Positions 35,063 to 47,918 of a DNA stretch of 64,000 nucleotides are shown one piece after another. The position numbers and the translations under genes are program-made. Numbering within the stretch: position 1 is the stretch's first letter; the number at the start of each line of letters is the position of its first letter. The stretch spans positions 25,465,603-25,529,602 of the forward strand of contig NC_064770.1 of assembly GCF_011397635.1 (NCBI RefSeq), given 5' to 3'. The notes beneath the pieces were generated by a model. That model was given only the letters and a program-made list of their open reading frames with translations, made no database searches and had not been told where the DNA came from. This DNA comes from Epinephelus fuscoguttatus (Eukaryota; Chordata; Actinopteri; Perciformes; Serranidae).

Positions 35063-38000
35063 ATGGCGTCTCAGTTCAGCGGTGTGCTGCAGCTGACAGA
35101 TCTCGATGATTTTATCACCCCGTCTCAGGTAATTGAAGTTATATCAAATGTCATAACACCAGATTTGTTGTAAAAGGACATAGTTAACGCTAATGAGTCG
35201 CTGACAATGTAAAAGCAGCTGTTAGATGAAACGTACGGAAACAGCTAGCATGCTAACTAACTGTTGTCTGTCCTCGTCTGTGCTGCTGTGTGTGAGAACT
35301 CAAAATAACCGGTAACATTAACCCTGCTTAACAAAAGCTAATGAAAAAAGAATATCAACTAATAGGTTTAATAGCTGCTCATGGTAAAACCAGCTAACAT
35401 TAAAAATATTAAATGCGTGTTTAGCAGTTAGCTTGATGCTAATGTTAGCAATGATGTAACGGTGACATAGCAGTGTTGGGTAATAACTTGGTTTAAGTGC
35501 ATATAGATATGTTATAGTTTCTCTCAATAGACAAAACGTTACTGTTGCTTGAATTATTACCCGAAATGTTCAACTGAATGTCCTTGATATATTTTCAGTT
35601 CATATATTTAGATGTATCACCTATGCAGAATGGTATGGCACTGATGATAAGCGTTATAAACTATAATTTCTTACCTGTCGTGAGGCATATAATAATTTCC
35701 TGTGGTGTTTGTGAAGAGAAAACAAGTTAAATGACTGATGGATCTGTCTAGACACGTTAGTCTATCTAAATCTCAATTTAAAACTCTTTTCATTTTTTTG
35801 AATAGTTAATTTTAAGCCTATTTTCATGCAGCTCATTTGCTTTTTAGTTTACAATTACAAAAGAGGAAAGAAAAGGAGAAAAATAATAACTAAACAGATG
35901 AAATAGGGGATAACTGATAGTAGAAGATAATAACTGATAGGTTTTAATATGCAAAGACAGTATAGTTACAGTGTCCCAGTGACTAAGAGTAGCTGGAGGT
36001 TTTCCCAAAATAATATGCTCTGCTTTTAAATACAGTTTTTTAATATCGCTTCCGTTATTGTAAACACTTTTAACTAATATGCGTTTAATACTTTACATGA
36101 GTAGAAATTGTGTAAGGTGTAAAGACATGATATTCAGGAGGTAAAGGGTTGAAGAAGGGATTTGACATTTACCAGGTGTTCACAGGGATGACTGTGTATT
36201 TTCTCTACTTATATATTTATTGTATTTTTCTGTAATTAATGTATTAATATGTGAATTTTTTGTGTGACAAAGTTAAAAGGTAATAACAATGGTATATTTA
36301 GAAAAGTCTTACGTATAGGTCTATTTCATTTCACTCAATAACTTATGGAGGAGTGGGATTTTAATAAGTGTATACTTCCTCCCACTCCTTTTTGAAAGTG
36401 TAAATCAAAGTAACTACATTGACAATTGCTTTTCATTATGTTTTTTGTTAGTTTTTTACATGTTCGAAATAAATATTAAATATCAAATCCCCAGTGTTGA
36501 CCTCTAATAATGTTTGTTTTTTTTGTTTTCCATTCAATTTCTGTTCTTGTTTGTTCTGTTCCCTTTGTTTATCTTGTTCAAAAAATTCATTAAAAACAAA
36601 CTGAACACAAGTGTTTTGTAGTTTGGTTTACATGTGTGGTTTCTGTTTTGCAGGAATGTATCAAACCTGTGAAAGTAGAGAAGAAACAAGGTAAATCTGT
36701 GGCCAAAATTCAAATAGAAGACGATGGCAGTTACGTTCAAGTCAACCAGGTAGGTATCAAGGCCTCATCAAAACCTGTGTGTGAAGTAAAATTGAAGTAT
36801 TGCACCACTTTTTACCCTGAGCTTATTCGCTCTGTGTTTGCAGGATGGTGGGAGGCAGAAGCTGGAGAAAGCAAAGATCTCACTGAATGACTGTTTGGCC
36901 TGCAGTGGTTGTATCACCTCAGCTGAGAGCGTCCTCATCACGCAGCAGAGCCACGAGGAGCTCTTTAAAGTGCTGCGCAACAACAAGGTAGAGATGGGTT
37001 TATGTGTTTGCTTGTGTAGTGCGTTTGTGTGTGTGATAGTAATAGGTTTGGGTGTCACTGTGTGTGTCATCTGCCTTCACAGGCCAGTCCAACAGAGCAG
37101 AAGGTGGTGGTGGTGTCGGTGTCACCGCAGTCCAGAGCGTCCATCGCAGCACACTTTGACCTCAGCAGTAGTGAGACAGGCAGGAGGCTTACTTCTTTCT
37201 TCAAAGGCCTTGGTGAGTGTTATGTTTATTTAAATCATTCAACTCAAAGCAAAACAGGAAATTAAATATGAGAGGTTGATTTCGGCAGATGCAGTCACTT
37301 ATGAAGATTATTATCATTATTGCAGGCGTTCATCATGTGTTTGAAACAAGCTTTAGTCGGACCTTCAGCCTGCTGGAGAGCCAGAGAGAGTTTGTGGAGC
37401 GTTTCCAGAGGAAGGAGCAGGACAATAAGTCACTTCCCATGCTGGCATCTGCATGTCCAGGTATTCCTCTACAAAACCTGTTTGTTTAATTTTGTGTGCT
37501 GCCATGCTGCAGACCTGTGTTGGCTGGCCTACAACCCCCCCCCCACACATTTCTAATGATTTCAGTGTTTGCTCATAGACTTCTTCATCACACCTGTCTT
37601 TGTGTGTGTGTGTGTGTGTGTGTGTGTCTTGCTCAGGTTGGATTTGCTATGCAGAGAAGACCCACGGGGAATTTATTCTTCCATACATTAGCACTACTCG
37701 CTCCCCGCAGGCGATGATGGGCTCTCTGGTTAAAGGCTATTTTGCTGAACAACAGGTACAGGGACCCAGCATATCAGATATCAAACAGTGTGCACCACTT
37801 TATGAGTTGCCTTTGAGCTGTGTTTTGTGTGTGTTGTTAGGGGCTTAGTCCACAGCAGATCTACCATGTGGCCGTCATGCCCTGCTTTGACAAGAAGCTT
37901 GAGGCCTCGAGGTCAGACTTCTACCTGGAGAAAGCTGAGACTCGAGAAGTAGACTGTGTCATCACATCTGGTACAGTAGCTGCTCTCATTATGATGTATG

Positions 38001-39401
38001 TCCATGTGGATGTGGAGTGTCCCCTCCCTTATACTTTTCTCATGTCTGGTATAGGAGAGGTTCAGAAAATGCTGGAGGAGAAAAACGTATCTCTTAATGA
38101 TGTGGAACCTGCGCCTCTCGATGCGATGTAAGTTCTTTGGCATTTTGTTTTTGTAAGCAAAAGCATGAACTGCCAGAAGAGTAGATGAACTTACACACTA
38201 CTTATTACTCCAGGTTCAGCAGTGTAAGTGGGGGCGAGTACCTCAGCCATGCCGGCAGCGGGTCAGGGGGTTACCTCCATCATGTCTTCACCCATGCTGC
38301 CAAGCACTTGTTTGGGGAAGAGGTGAAGGAGCTCACGTACAAGACCCTCAGGTGAGTCTGTCTCAACAGCTTTAAGAAGCGTCACTGCTTTGTGTAATTT
38401 GTGGAGGCGCATTACGCCTGGAACAGTCAAGCTTGGATTCAGTATGAATAAAGTGATCCCAGTGATCCTAAAATAGCTTTCCTTGAAGATGATGCTTAAT
38501 TATACCGTCACTCAACCAGACCCTGTCTACAGCAGGACATTTTGTAACTCCCGTGTCAGTACTCCTTCCTGCCTCTCCAAACTAGGGGCATGCCAAACAA
38601 TATTTACTATATGTAACACACAGACTATGGTTAAATAGCTGATACAACCACACTTCAAAAGATCCAAACTGTCCCTTTAGTATTGTGTTAGAGGCTTTAC
38701 ATGTGCAGGCCTAAGTATACCAGCTTATTGTCAAACCCTGTTTTCTCACCTCAACCTCTCTGCCACAGGAATAAAGACTTCCAGGAAGTGACTCTAGAGA
38801 AAGATGGGAAGGTCGTGTTGTGCTTTGCTTCCACGTACGGCTTCCGCAACATCCAGAATTTGGTGCAGAAACTCAAGAGGGGAAAGTCGCCATACCACTT
38901 TGTAGAAGTTATGGCCTGTCCATCAGGTAAAGTGAAATATGGAGATGTAAACATGGAACGAGTTCTGTCCCAGTTCACGCACCTAATTTTGAATTGTTCA
39001 GAGCATTTCAACCAATAATAATAGATACCAGATGGATAACTGACATGCACAAGTTGCACAGTCGTCTCAGCACCACTGCTGTACTTATTTGATATTAGGA
39101 GAAGTTTGCAGGCAAATTAAAGTGATAAACCCAGCATGTTTCCTCTTCTTATCATCCAGGCTGTCTAAACGGTGGTGGACAGCTGAAGCCCAAACCTGGT
39201 CAGAACCCAAAGGAGCTTCTCCAGAAGGTAGAGGAGCTCTACAAGGCAGAGCGCCCCCTGTCGCCAGAAGAGGACGCCCGTGTGGCCGAGCTGTACCAGT
39301 CCTGGCTCCACAGTGTGGGGGAGGAGAGAGCTAAAGAGCTGCTGCACACAAACTACCACACTGTGGAGAAGATGACGAACGGACTCGCCATGAAGTGGTG
39401 A
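35063..39401 (+). CDS. ciao3: cytosolic iron-sulfur assembly component 3 (NARFL/IOP1), complete in 11 exons
   Basis: Component of the cytosolic Fe-S assembly (CIA) machinery that hands clusters to the CIA targeting complex. The family derives from iron-only hydrogenases but lacks hydrogenase activity (family knowledge). Exons: 35063-35128, 36654-36749, 36844-36987, 37083-37212, 37326-37460, 37637-37755, 37841-37970, 38055-38127, 38214-38351, 38769-38926, 39160-39401. They total 1431 bp, 476 residues, the same length as the human protein. Cluster ligands visible: Cys24 (QECIKPV) with Cys71, Cys74 and Cys77 (CLACSGC); and Cys189 (ASACPGW), Cys245 (MPCFDKK), Cys394 and Cys398 (MACPSGC). The chain ends in Trp (MKW), as expected for recognition by the CIA targeting complex. 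The start ATG gives [17 protein letters not shown], matching the family. Confidence 0.97.
37604..37628. repeat. GT microsatellite in ciao3 intron 5
   Basis: About twelve GT units immediately before the acceptor of exon 6 (exon start 37637), occupying the polypyrimidine-tract position. Confidence 0.85.
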
Positions 39402-39808
39402 CGAAAGCTTTTGCTGCAGTCCATGATTAGCTGTGAATTTTTTAACAAGCACTGATTACAGAACCGTCCAAATACATGTGACTAGTTCTTTCTATCACCA
39501 GAGAGGAGGGTTAGAGGCAAAGTTGAATATAAGCTGGTTTGATTTATGCCAGTAACTTCAATAACCACTTTATCTCCTCGTCTGTTATGTGCCTGACAAA
39601 GTGGAGGAGACACAGTAGACACAATAATGATGCCAAATTATGGATGTGGTCTGATCATTTGCAGCTAGCCTGCTGATTGTCCTTTCAAATGTGAATAATT
39701 CATTTGTGTGGGACCTGTTACACTTTGAAAACCTGAGCTGAAAGAACACAAAGCAAATATAATCATTCCTTGTTTATTTAACCTCGTGGTTATATATATA
39801 TATTGAAA

Positions 39809-39814
39809 AATAAA
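39809..39814 (+). terminator. ciao3 poly(A) signal
   Basis: AATAAA about 410 bp after the ciao3 stop codon and the only canonical signal seen in this 3' region on the plus strand. Confidence 0.6.
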
Positions 39815-39895
39815 GACTTTATTTAATTGTAGCCATTTCCTTTGTAAGTTCTTTTTAAAAGATGTCCAACAGAATATCAATTCAGACTCATATCT

Positions 39896-39901
39896 TTTAT
39901 T
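39896..39901 (-). terminator. candidate haghl poly(A) signal
   Basis: AATAAA on the minus strand, about 800 bp beyond the haghl stop codon. It is only about 80 bp from the ciao3 signal on the other strand, so the two 3' ends would nearly meet. Earlier weaker signals for haghl are possible. Confidence 0.35.
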
Positions 39902-40703
39902 GAATAATCTTGACTGATGTACAATTATAGGTTCTCGCAAAGTGAAGTTTTACTCACTTTGGGACGAAAAGCAGCAATTTACATTCATAGTGTTGTACAC
40001 TGCATGTTTCTTTTACCATTGTACAATTTATGAGTGCAAAATATCAGACTCCAGTTTTAAAATGCTCTGTGTAAGGTGAAGCCTAAATTATACACACATA
40101 TATTGTATTTTACAGTAAATCAATTGTGTGAAGTCAAACTGCTTAAGTAAGGAAGAGAGAAATCGTACAGAATATATACAGTATGTCCAAAGTGAAGGTA
40201 GTTAAAAAGTAAAATAAAATGCAGTGGCAGTCACAAGGTTACCAGACAGAAAACTACCCAGAGACATCAATAAAGAGATCAAAAGCGGATAAAGGAAATA
40301 TTCCAATACAAATAAGTTCTAAAGAAAGGTTATTTTTATCCCCACACCATTAATTAAAACAATAAATACACAAAAAAACACATTAAAATCAATGGAAATT
40401 GATATGAGCTGACGTTACCTGCTGCAGTTTGTGTGTGCATAACAGACTGGGAGACCAGCCCCTTTAATTCATTAATATAGCTTGTAGGAGTATTAAATGA
40501 AAGCAGCTTTACTCTGGCCTTTTTGTGCGGACATTGTTTTTAATTACTAAAACAAAACACACAGGGCTGACCAGGCTCCCAGCAGTATAAATTCAGTGTT
40601 AACTAACGCAACGCAACAGCACAATCTACAGTGTTGTGTCTTGCTGCATTCAGGTGTTCAATCTACTCGTCCTTGATAGCCGAGTATGTCACGTGTTCAG
40701 ATC

Positions 40704-43700
40704 TCACGGCCTGAGAAGCCCCCACTCCAGAGCCAACATAGCGTGAGGAGGAAGCCTCTCCTTGGGCTTCTTAAATTTATCCTTCTCCTTCCGCAGGACC
40801 CTCAGCACCTCTATGGGGTCCGTCTTCCCAGTGAACTTTTGTACTCCTTCCTCCCTAAAGTAAAGGACGAGGATTAGAAAGAAGTATTAACAACTGAGAT
40901 AAAGTATTAAATACAAAATTATGGCAGGAAAAGTCATGATTTTTGCAACCACTGATTAACCCACTTGCTCAAGGACCGCATACTACATGTGCCAAACCTC
41001 AACAGCGGTGGCTAGTCTTGAGCCTCCCCAGCGAGGCTAGCAATGGATTCCACATCCATAAATGTGAAGTCTCAGAGGAAAATACTGAATTTAATAGTGC
41101 ATGGACAGGTTTGTTTGCTATCAACGCCACTGCTGCAAAGTTCACGTCCCAAATAATCATAGATAGCCCACTGCAGAGGAGCCATCTTGTGGTAAAACAT
41201 ATTTTTGAATGCTCATTTAGATCAATTTTTAATGTCAATAGGCTAATTTGGACTTAATATGCTGTGTTACCATAGGGCTAAAATACGTTTTGCAGCTCAA
41301 GGCAGATTTACATACAATTTTGACATCGATAGTCAAAGTCATGATTTTTGAAAAATGAGGAAAAACACTCATTTTACACTGCATATGTGTATAAATGTTT
41401 GATTTTCAACTTGTCATGAATTCGTAGATACCAAATATGTTACTGTGCTCCTTGCTGTTTCTGATCCATTTTCTTATCATACTGTTCTAGTTTCAGGGCA
41501 CATGGGAGTAACATTTTTTCCAAAGATAAAGAATATATAGAAACTGTAGTCCCATCCCATGTGCCCAAATACTAGATATAGTATGATAAGAAAAACTCAC
41601 TTTTCAGCCACATGGTTTGACTGATATGGAAAATTTCTTCAAACTGGTGCCTAGTCAAACCCAGAAAACACTCCCACGTAAGGAAATTCAAAATGTCAGC
41701 TGCAGGCACAAATGGGTTCATCTGGAAACAACCCCACCAAATGAGCCTGTTTTACAAAACTGTCAAGTAGACTGCAGCACTGGTACACAGAGTGTTTCAT
41801 CATTAAAAGAGTGACCAAGAGTAAACATATATCATCTACTGAAAACACTACAAGAAGCCCAAATACAGGTGTACAGACAAAATAAATCTGAATGGAACGA
41901 TAACATAATTTGAATGGATAACACACCTAGCCCATCCTTTAAAATCACAAACAGTATATTATGTATATAAACACCTTAACTCACGAGAGGCGAAGAAAAG
42001 GGTTGTACTCAAACTCCTCCATTAAAGTGGATGGCACTGTGGGTTTGTCATCATCGTCTCTGGCCTGCAGACACAAACAATGTCAGACAATAAAGGAAAA
42101 TAAGGTTTTCCATCTATATTTAAAGACTAAAACTGGCAATATTCTATATTTTTGTTTTTGTCATCAAATCACATGAAAAGACCAAAACCAACAATTGTTG
42201 AATGCATTTATCCGACTAACTGTGTAGCCATGCCCAAAATAGCTTATTACACTGCTCCATAGTCCTCCACTGTTGTCTCACAAACTATTGTAAACACTTC
42301 AATGAGCCAACGTCATTACCTTCAACATGAGCACTGTAGGTTATTTTTAATTCAGTCCTACAAACATGTCCTGCTGCCAGAAATAAACACTCACTGGAGC
42401 GTCAAATATGTATTAATCCACAGCTGAAAATAGTCCCTAGCAAATGTATTGTTTACTCAGTGTCCAGACATTATTTAATATACTTTATACTTTAAAAAAA
42501 AAACAGTAATTATTATGTCTTTATAAGGAACAAATGGGCCTGGAGCTGAAATGGGTAAGTACAGTATTATGACACAGACTAATGCACTGTTTAGGTTTTG
42601 ATCATAGACTGTAAATATAATGGACACAGCCAAAGTGACATCAGCCATTGGTTTGTGGATGTACCCTCGTACAGTTGTCATGAACAAGGAAATTAGCTAG
42701 AGACAAAAACTTATCTACCAGGCTGGACATTTTAACATGTGGGTCTATGGGGTTTGACTCACTTCTGGAGCCAGCCTCAAGTGGCCGTTCAGGGAACTGC
42801 AGTTTTTGAAACTTCTCTTGTTGGCTTCATTTTTCAGCCTCTGCGGTTGTCAGTTGGTTTTGGCCTTTTGTTGACAATAACAAGCACATTTTAGTTGTAA
42901 TGCTCACCCGGGCCCAGCTCAGCATCTCTTTAACCTTTTCATTCTCTGGCTCCACCAGCAGGGCAAACTTCAGGTTCTTAATGGTGTATTCATGTCCACA
43001 GAAGACCTTCTACAGATGAACAAAGCATGATTTAATGTCAGGATTTCTGGTTAACTCACACACACAGCAGTGCAGTTTGGGCTTTGTGCCATTTTTGAGA
43101 TGTCTTGTGCTATGAAGGCAGAAAAAAGAGCCAGGCTGTACTCAATCCCCTCATTGTACGTATGTTTATTCATCACTGTGACTCAGCCTTACACCAGCTC
43201 TTATCTAACGTCATGTTAGCTGTCGTTAACCCCATGAAGGCTGAAGACAGCCGCGCCAAATATCTTTTATTTCCACTAACCGTGTCTTGAGGTAGGGAGC
43301 CGAGCACCTGGGTGAGATTGTGGTGCATCTGTTCTGCCGTACCCTCTAGAAACCGCCCACATCCACCGATAAACAACGTGTCTCCTAACGACCAAAAGAA
43401 AGGACAAGTGGAGGCAGAGGGCAGAGGTCAGTCCCTGTCATCCCACACGGCGAGAACAAAAGGACAATGTGCTGCTCAACAAGGATTCATATCTCTAGCC
43501 ACTCAAGATGAAGTTATTTCGCAGCAATTGATGCCACATGAAGTGGCCGTGCCTTCATACAGTGAGTGTACAGTAAGCAGTGTGCATAGATGTACGTCTC
43601 AGATTTCAACTGGTTCACCAGCTCTGTATGTTTACAGACAAAGACCTGTGAACACAGCAGGGGCGTCAGTGCACTCATCCTCCCAAACAAAGTAGCACAT

Positions 43701-45534
43701 GTGACCAGAGGTATGGCAGGGAGTAAATAGGCACCTCACATTGATGGAGTTAAACTGCAAATGGAGAAAACACAGTATCAAAAGACAACATGGCAGAGAC
43801 ACAAGAAAACTGGGCTTTTTTTTTCATAATTAACATCTTGAAATCATAACTGAGATGGTTCCGTTGCATGTGGGCACCTTGAGTTCCTGGGCGTCTGTGA
43901 CTTTATCCGTCAGACCCCCGATACGATCGTCTCCCCCGTACACCCTCAGCCCAGGAACATCCTTTAGCAGAGCCTCATTCCCCCGAGCATGGTCCCTGAT
44001 CAGTAAAAGCAGGTTGGTTAATTATTAACTTTACAGCGATGGGTTCAGGTGCTCTGGTGTTATTGATTTACTTGAAGTCATGGCTACCTCCTCTAGTGCC
44101 AGACTTACCAGTGATGGTGTGTGGTGAGGATGGCCGTCAGAGACAAGCCCTCTCTCTTCACTATTTCTAGCAGCTGTGAAAGAGAAAAACACGTCTACCT
44201 GTCAATCAACAGGAAAATACAGTAATCAACCATTATTTTGATGAACGATTAATCATTAAAGTGCCAAACAGTCATTGGTTTTAGCTTCGACAGTGAGGAT
44301 TTGTAGGTTGGACAAAACAGGCAACTTGATGACATCACTTTCAGCTTTGTGGAGAATAATTAAACTAATCTGACGTGTATTTCATTATTGGTACATATAA
44401 TTATTTGTATGTGTATGTATTTCTTCTATCTCACCAATCCTTTCTGACTAATGTAGGGGAGAGCAGGGTTGGTTGTCACATTCATTAGCTGTGCATTCCA
44501 ATACTCACACTACCATACTATATAGTATGCCAGAAATAGATTTAGTATGTCCCAATAATAATAAATTATAAAATCAAATTAGATATTAAAAGAGTTGCAG
44601 CAGTATGAAGCGTAAATACAAAGAGTCTCAGACCTGTATCAGGAAGTCAGAGCTAGTTAAAGGCTAAAGTGAACAGATACGTTCTTAGCTTTCTTTTAAA
44701 AATATTTAGCGAGGTAGCTTCCCTGATCTAAAGGTAGTGTGTTCCTTAGCTTTGGGGCCTCATTGACAAAGGCTGCATCCCTGATCTTCTTGTGGTTGTT
44801 GCTGGTAACCTCCAATAAACCAGCAGCAGATGATCTCTGTGTTCTTGGAGGCAAATTGTTAACAAGGTAGTTAGCAATGTGGCTCTGTCCTAGCCCGTGT
44901 TGGGCTTTGTAGACAAGAAGGAGCTTTAAATCAATTCTAAATGTAACAGGAAGTCAGTGCAGAGCAGCTCAGACTGGCCTGATGTGCCCTCTCCTCTTGG
45001 TTCTGGTTAATAGCCGAGCTGCAGAGTTTTGAATGAGCTGGTCGCTAAGTGGTGTTTTTGGGAAGCCAGTAAAAAGTGCGTTACAGTAGTTGAGTCGGCT
45101 TGAAATAAAGGCATGAATCAATTTCTCTGCATAAAATGTATTTGACAGTCCACATCTTCTGAACGGAGTAAGCTTAGGGAGAGTGATGTCACTCCATTCC
45201 TGCCTGGCACTTTGAGCTTCCATGACACACTGAAAGTGAGTGGGGTCAAATGAAACTAAAACTTGGGACGACCAACCCCTATTATGTTTTATCATTTTGC
45301 TATTTTGCTAATCCTTATGACATATGCACCTTCTGGCACCCTGAGGACATCTGTTGGACAAGACAAAAAATCAAAATAATAATAATGTGCCTCATATGGA
45401 CACAGGACAGGAGTATGTGTGTGTCTCACCCGGTGTGGTACAGCAGGGTCCACAGCTATGGCCTGCTTACTCTGCTCCTCAATCACCAGGTACATGTAGT
45501 TGTCCTCCAGGATGGAGATCACCTTTACCTTCAT
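40704..45534 (-). CDS. haghl: hydroxyacylglutathione hydrolase-like protein, complete in 8 exons
   Basis: Member of the glyoxalase II metallo-beta-lactamase family; predicted to hydrolyse S-acylglutathione thioesters, though HAGHL itself is poorly characterised. Exons: 45430-45534, 44109-44173, 43878-43995, 43646-43754, 43281-43381, 42908-43009, 41985-42064, 40704-40854; 831 bp, 276 residues. Seen: N-terminus [18 protein letters not shown]; metal site THHHWDHA (His54, His56, Asp58, His59); [43 protein letters not shown]; and a basic C-terminal segment [10 protein letters not shown]. The ending ALEWGLLRP resembles human HAGHL and not HAGH, which decides the paralog. No mitochondrial presequence is evident. 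Start is the first ATG of the MKV exon; an upstream ATG is out of frame. Confidence 0.93.
41469..41597. repeat. imperfect hairpin-forming inverted repeat in haghl intron 7
   Basis: The left arm TTTTCTTATCATACTGTTCT continues to GGGCACATGGGAGTAAC. The right arm, reverse complemented, reads TTTTCTTATCATACTATATC and continues to GGGCACATGGGATGGGAC. Arms are about 45 nt with some mismatches around a loop of about 35 nt. A tiny MITE or a long stem-loop. Confidence 0.65.
42600..42870. repeat. dispersed repeat in haghl intron 6
   Basis: Includes ATAATGGACACAGCCAAAG and CTTCTGGAGCCAGCCTCAAG. I recognise this as similar to a frequent teleost short DNA repeat. Termini not defined. Confidence 0.4.
44640..45295 (-). 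mobile_element. L2/CR1-type LINE 3' fragment in haghl intron 1
   Basis: On the minus strand the upstream part reads [20 protein letters not shown] and ends with [20 protein letters not shown], the C-terminal region of L2-like reverse transcriptase. The frame then continues in degraded form towards 44650 ([28 protein letters not shown]). It is 5' truncated and lies in the same direction as haghl. Confidence 0.8.
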
Positions 45535-46554
45535 GGCACCCTCTGACGCATGCGCAGCACAGTGCGCGACACTTCAGGAAGAGTTTGATTAGTCAACGTT
45601 ACTTATATCATCCAGCTATCATCTGCACCAGGTGTTAATGCATCTCTGATATGATTAAGCATTAAGTTAGCGAATAAAAAAAGCTAATAAAAGCATGCTA
45701 CCGTGACACGACTGTTCGCAGCACCAGCGGTAAAACTGCCTCTGGTTCGGCTGATGTGTCATGACACTGAGCATTCAGGCCGAATTAAACAATGTATGCA
45801 CATTAATAAAAATATAGTTACCTGAGTCTGACTGATTCCGATGAGGCTCTTTTATTCTTGTCCGACTGTGATGCTGTGAAAATGATTATTTACATCGCTG
45901 CATTCAGACTGAGAAGTTATCGCGACATCATCGAGCCAACATGTCAAAGCGAAGACATTTTAATCGAGCCGGAAACATTCAACGATGTCTTTCAATCTCT
46001 GGTATATTATTATAAATTATATATTACAAATATATTGTTGTAAATTCGTCAGTTAATGAACTTAATTCATATATTACGTGTTTTTTTTAAATTAATTTTG
46101 TTCTAGATGAATGTGAATTATCTATCTATCCAAGTCTGGATAAGTGGATGGATGTGTACTGTTTGCATATAATTAGACTTGGTTGAAAATAAATCTTATT
46201 TAAATAATATTTGATTTCAAAATGATATAAATTCAGATATGCATGTCAAATACTGTCATGGAAATTAATGTTCTAATCACTTATTACCAGTAGTAATTTA
46301 CTCAAGTACTACTGTACAGTTTAATTTCAAAGTACTTTACTTGAATATATAAGTTTTCTGCTGTAGTTCTACTTCACCACATATTAGGGGGAAAAAAAAC
46401 TTTTTTTCTCATCTTGCCTCACCACATTTTTGACACCTATAAAAGGCTACATCCTCCTGAGACCTACATTTTTGTTTGGTATGCATTTCTCAATTTCTCC
46501 TAGCTATTTGGGATCAGTAGGACCTGATAAGTATAAAAAACACAACAACTAGAT

Positions 46555-46692
46555 ATAACAAGGCAATAATAAAGTCCCAGTGCCCTAAAACGAGATGACA
46601 AAGTCTCAATGTCTTCAAACGAGACAACAATAAAGTCCTAATGTCCTCAAACGAGCTGGTGATAAATTCCCAGTGTCCTCAATCGAGTACTA
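46555..46692. repeat. minisatellite, about four diverged units
   Basis: Units of about 30-38 bp share TAAAGTCCCAGTGCCCT followed by AAACGAG; later copies read AAAGTCTCAATGTCTTC and AAAGTCCTAATGTCCTC. Confidence 0.7.
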
Positions 46693-47196
46693 TCTAATAA
46701 ACAGTGTCTTAGCTTGTTACTGTTGCTAAAATGGGTAAAATTTGTTGGCCTATCAAACGATAAACATTATTAATCATAAATAAACATATTTCAACCATAA
46801 AATGTGATCAGCTTTTGTACATTGTCCACTTTTGTGTTGGGATCAGCTGCAGACTGACTTGGCAGAGATGGCTGCCATCTTGTTTTTACATGGATTAGTG
46901 TATTGTGCTCTTACTACCACTAGATGGCACAAAATAGTGTCCACAAGCAAGGACAACAGGTCTAAGTTAAGTAGCTACAATTTTTTATCCAAAGCATAAA
47001 TAATCATATAAAATGAAATACATTTATATAGATTTAACTACCCATCAGTACCCTTCTACACAGCCATGATGTAAAGTCAGGACTACATGGTAATGCACTG
47101 TTGATAATCTGATAATATAATATGATTGATCAATGGGATCATTCTGCACAAATTTTGACTGCAAGACTTTTATTTCTACGGACTTAAAATAAATGT

Positions 47197-47202
47197 TTTA
47201 TT
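47197..47202 (-). terminator. candidate hagh poly(A) signal
   Basis: AATAAA on the minus strand about 720 bp past the hagh stop. A second AATAAA lies at 47169-47174. Confidence 0.4.
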
Positions 47203-47918
47203 GCCTATTTCCAAAGAACATCATGCAAGTATTCTTTGTAAGATTGTACTTCACATGCAAAAGAGCATTTAGGGCATCTAACATTTAATGCTGACACACC
47301 GATGAGTAGACAAAGCTTGGCTCACAGGATGCTTTTAAATAAAGGAAGAAATTAAAAGCGCTTGCGCCAGATTTGACATAATTAACAATGAAACTAAAAG
47401 CCTCCGAGCAAATATGTAAAGAAATGCCATGAGGAACATTTAAGTTGATATGAATCTTTACAGACAAAGAAAATATTTTATCAATTTACAGAAATTTTAC
47501 ACATATTCTAACATTTGTTCCTCAGACGGCTCCCTGTCATGTTAATTTTTTTTTAATTAACACTTAATGAGTACTAGTTTGTACACTGATATATTAGAAC
47601 AGGACACTAAATAGACTCTAAAACTCAGATTTACAAATGAACAAACTCATTTCTCATTTAGAGCATTCAATGAATGGCCATATATTCCTTAAAACAATCA
47701 CACCAGCATCATCCAAACAAACAGAACACACCTAAAACAAGTTTATAGCCATGATACGGCTGAATGTAATGATAAAAAGTGATTGTGTGAGTTATTAAAG
47801 TAGATCTATTTATAGTGGCTTGAAGATGAAATGTAGATTATGTTCCGTAATACACTATTGACAGCTTGCAGTGTTGTGAGCAGTTGTTAACAAACAGTCA
47901 GCATGAGTGCACTGGTCA

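Larger units (their letters stand above)
45535..47918. other. intergenic region between haghl and hagh
   Basis: Holds the haghl promoter at its left edge and the hagh 3' UTR at its right. A minisatellite lies at 46555-46690 and fragments of the 33237-type repeat near 46285-46380. No additional gene was seen. Confidence 0.5.
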
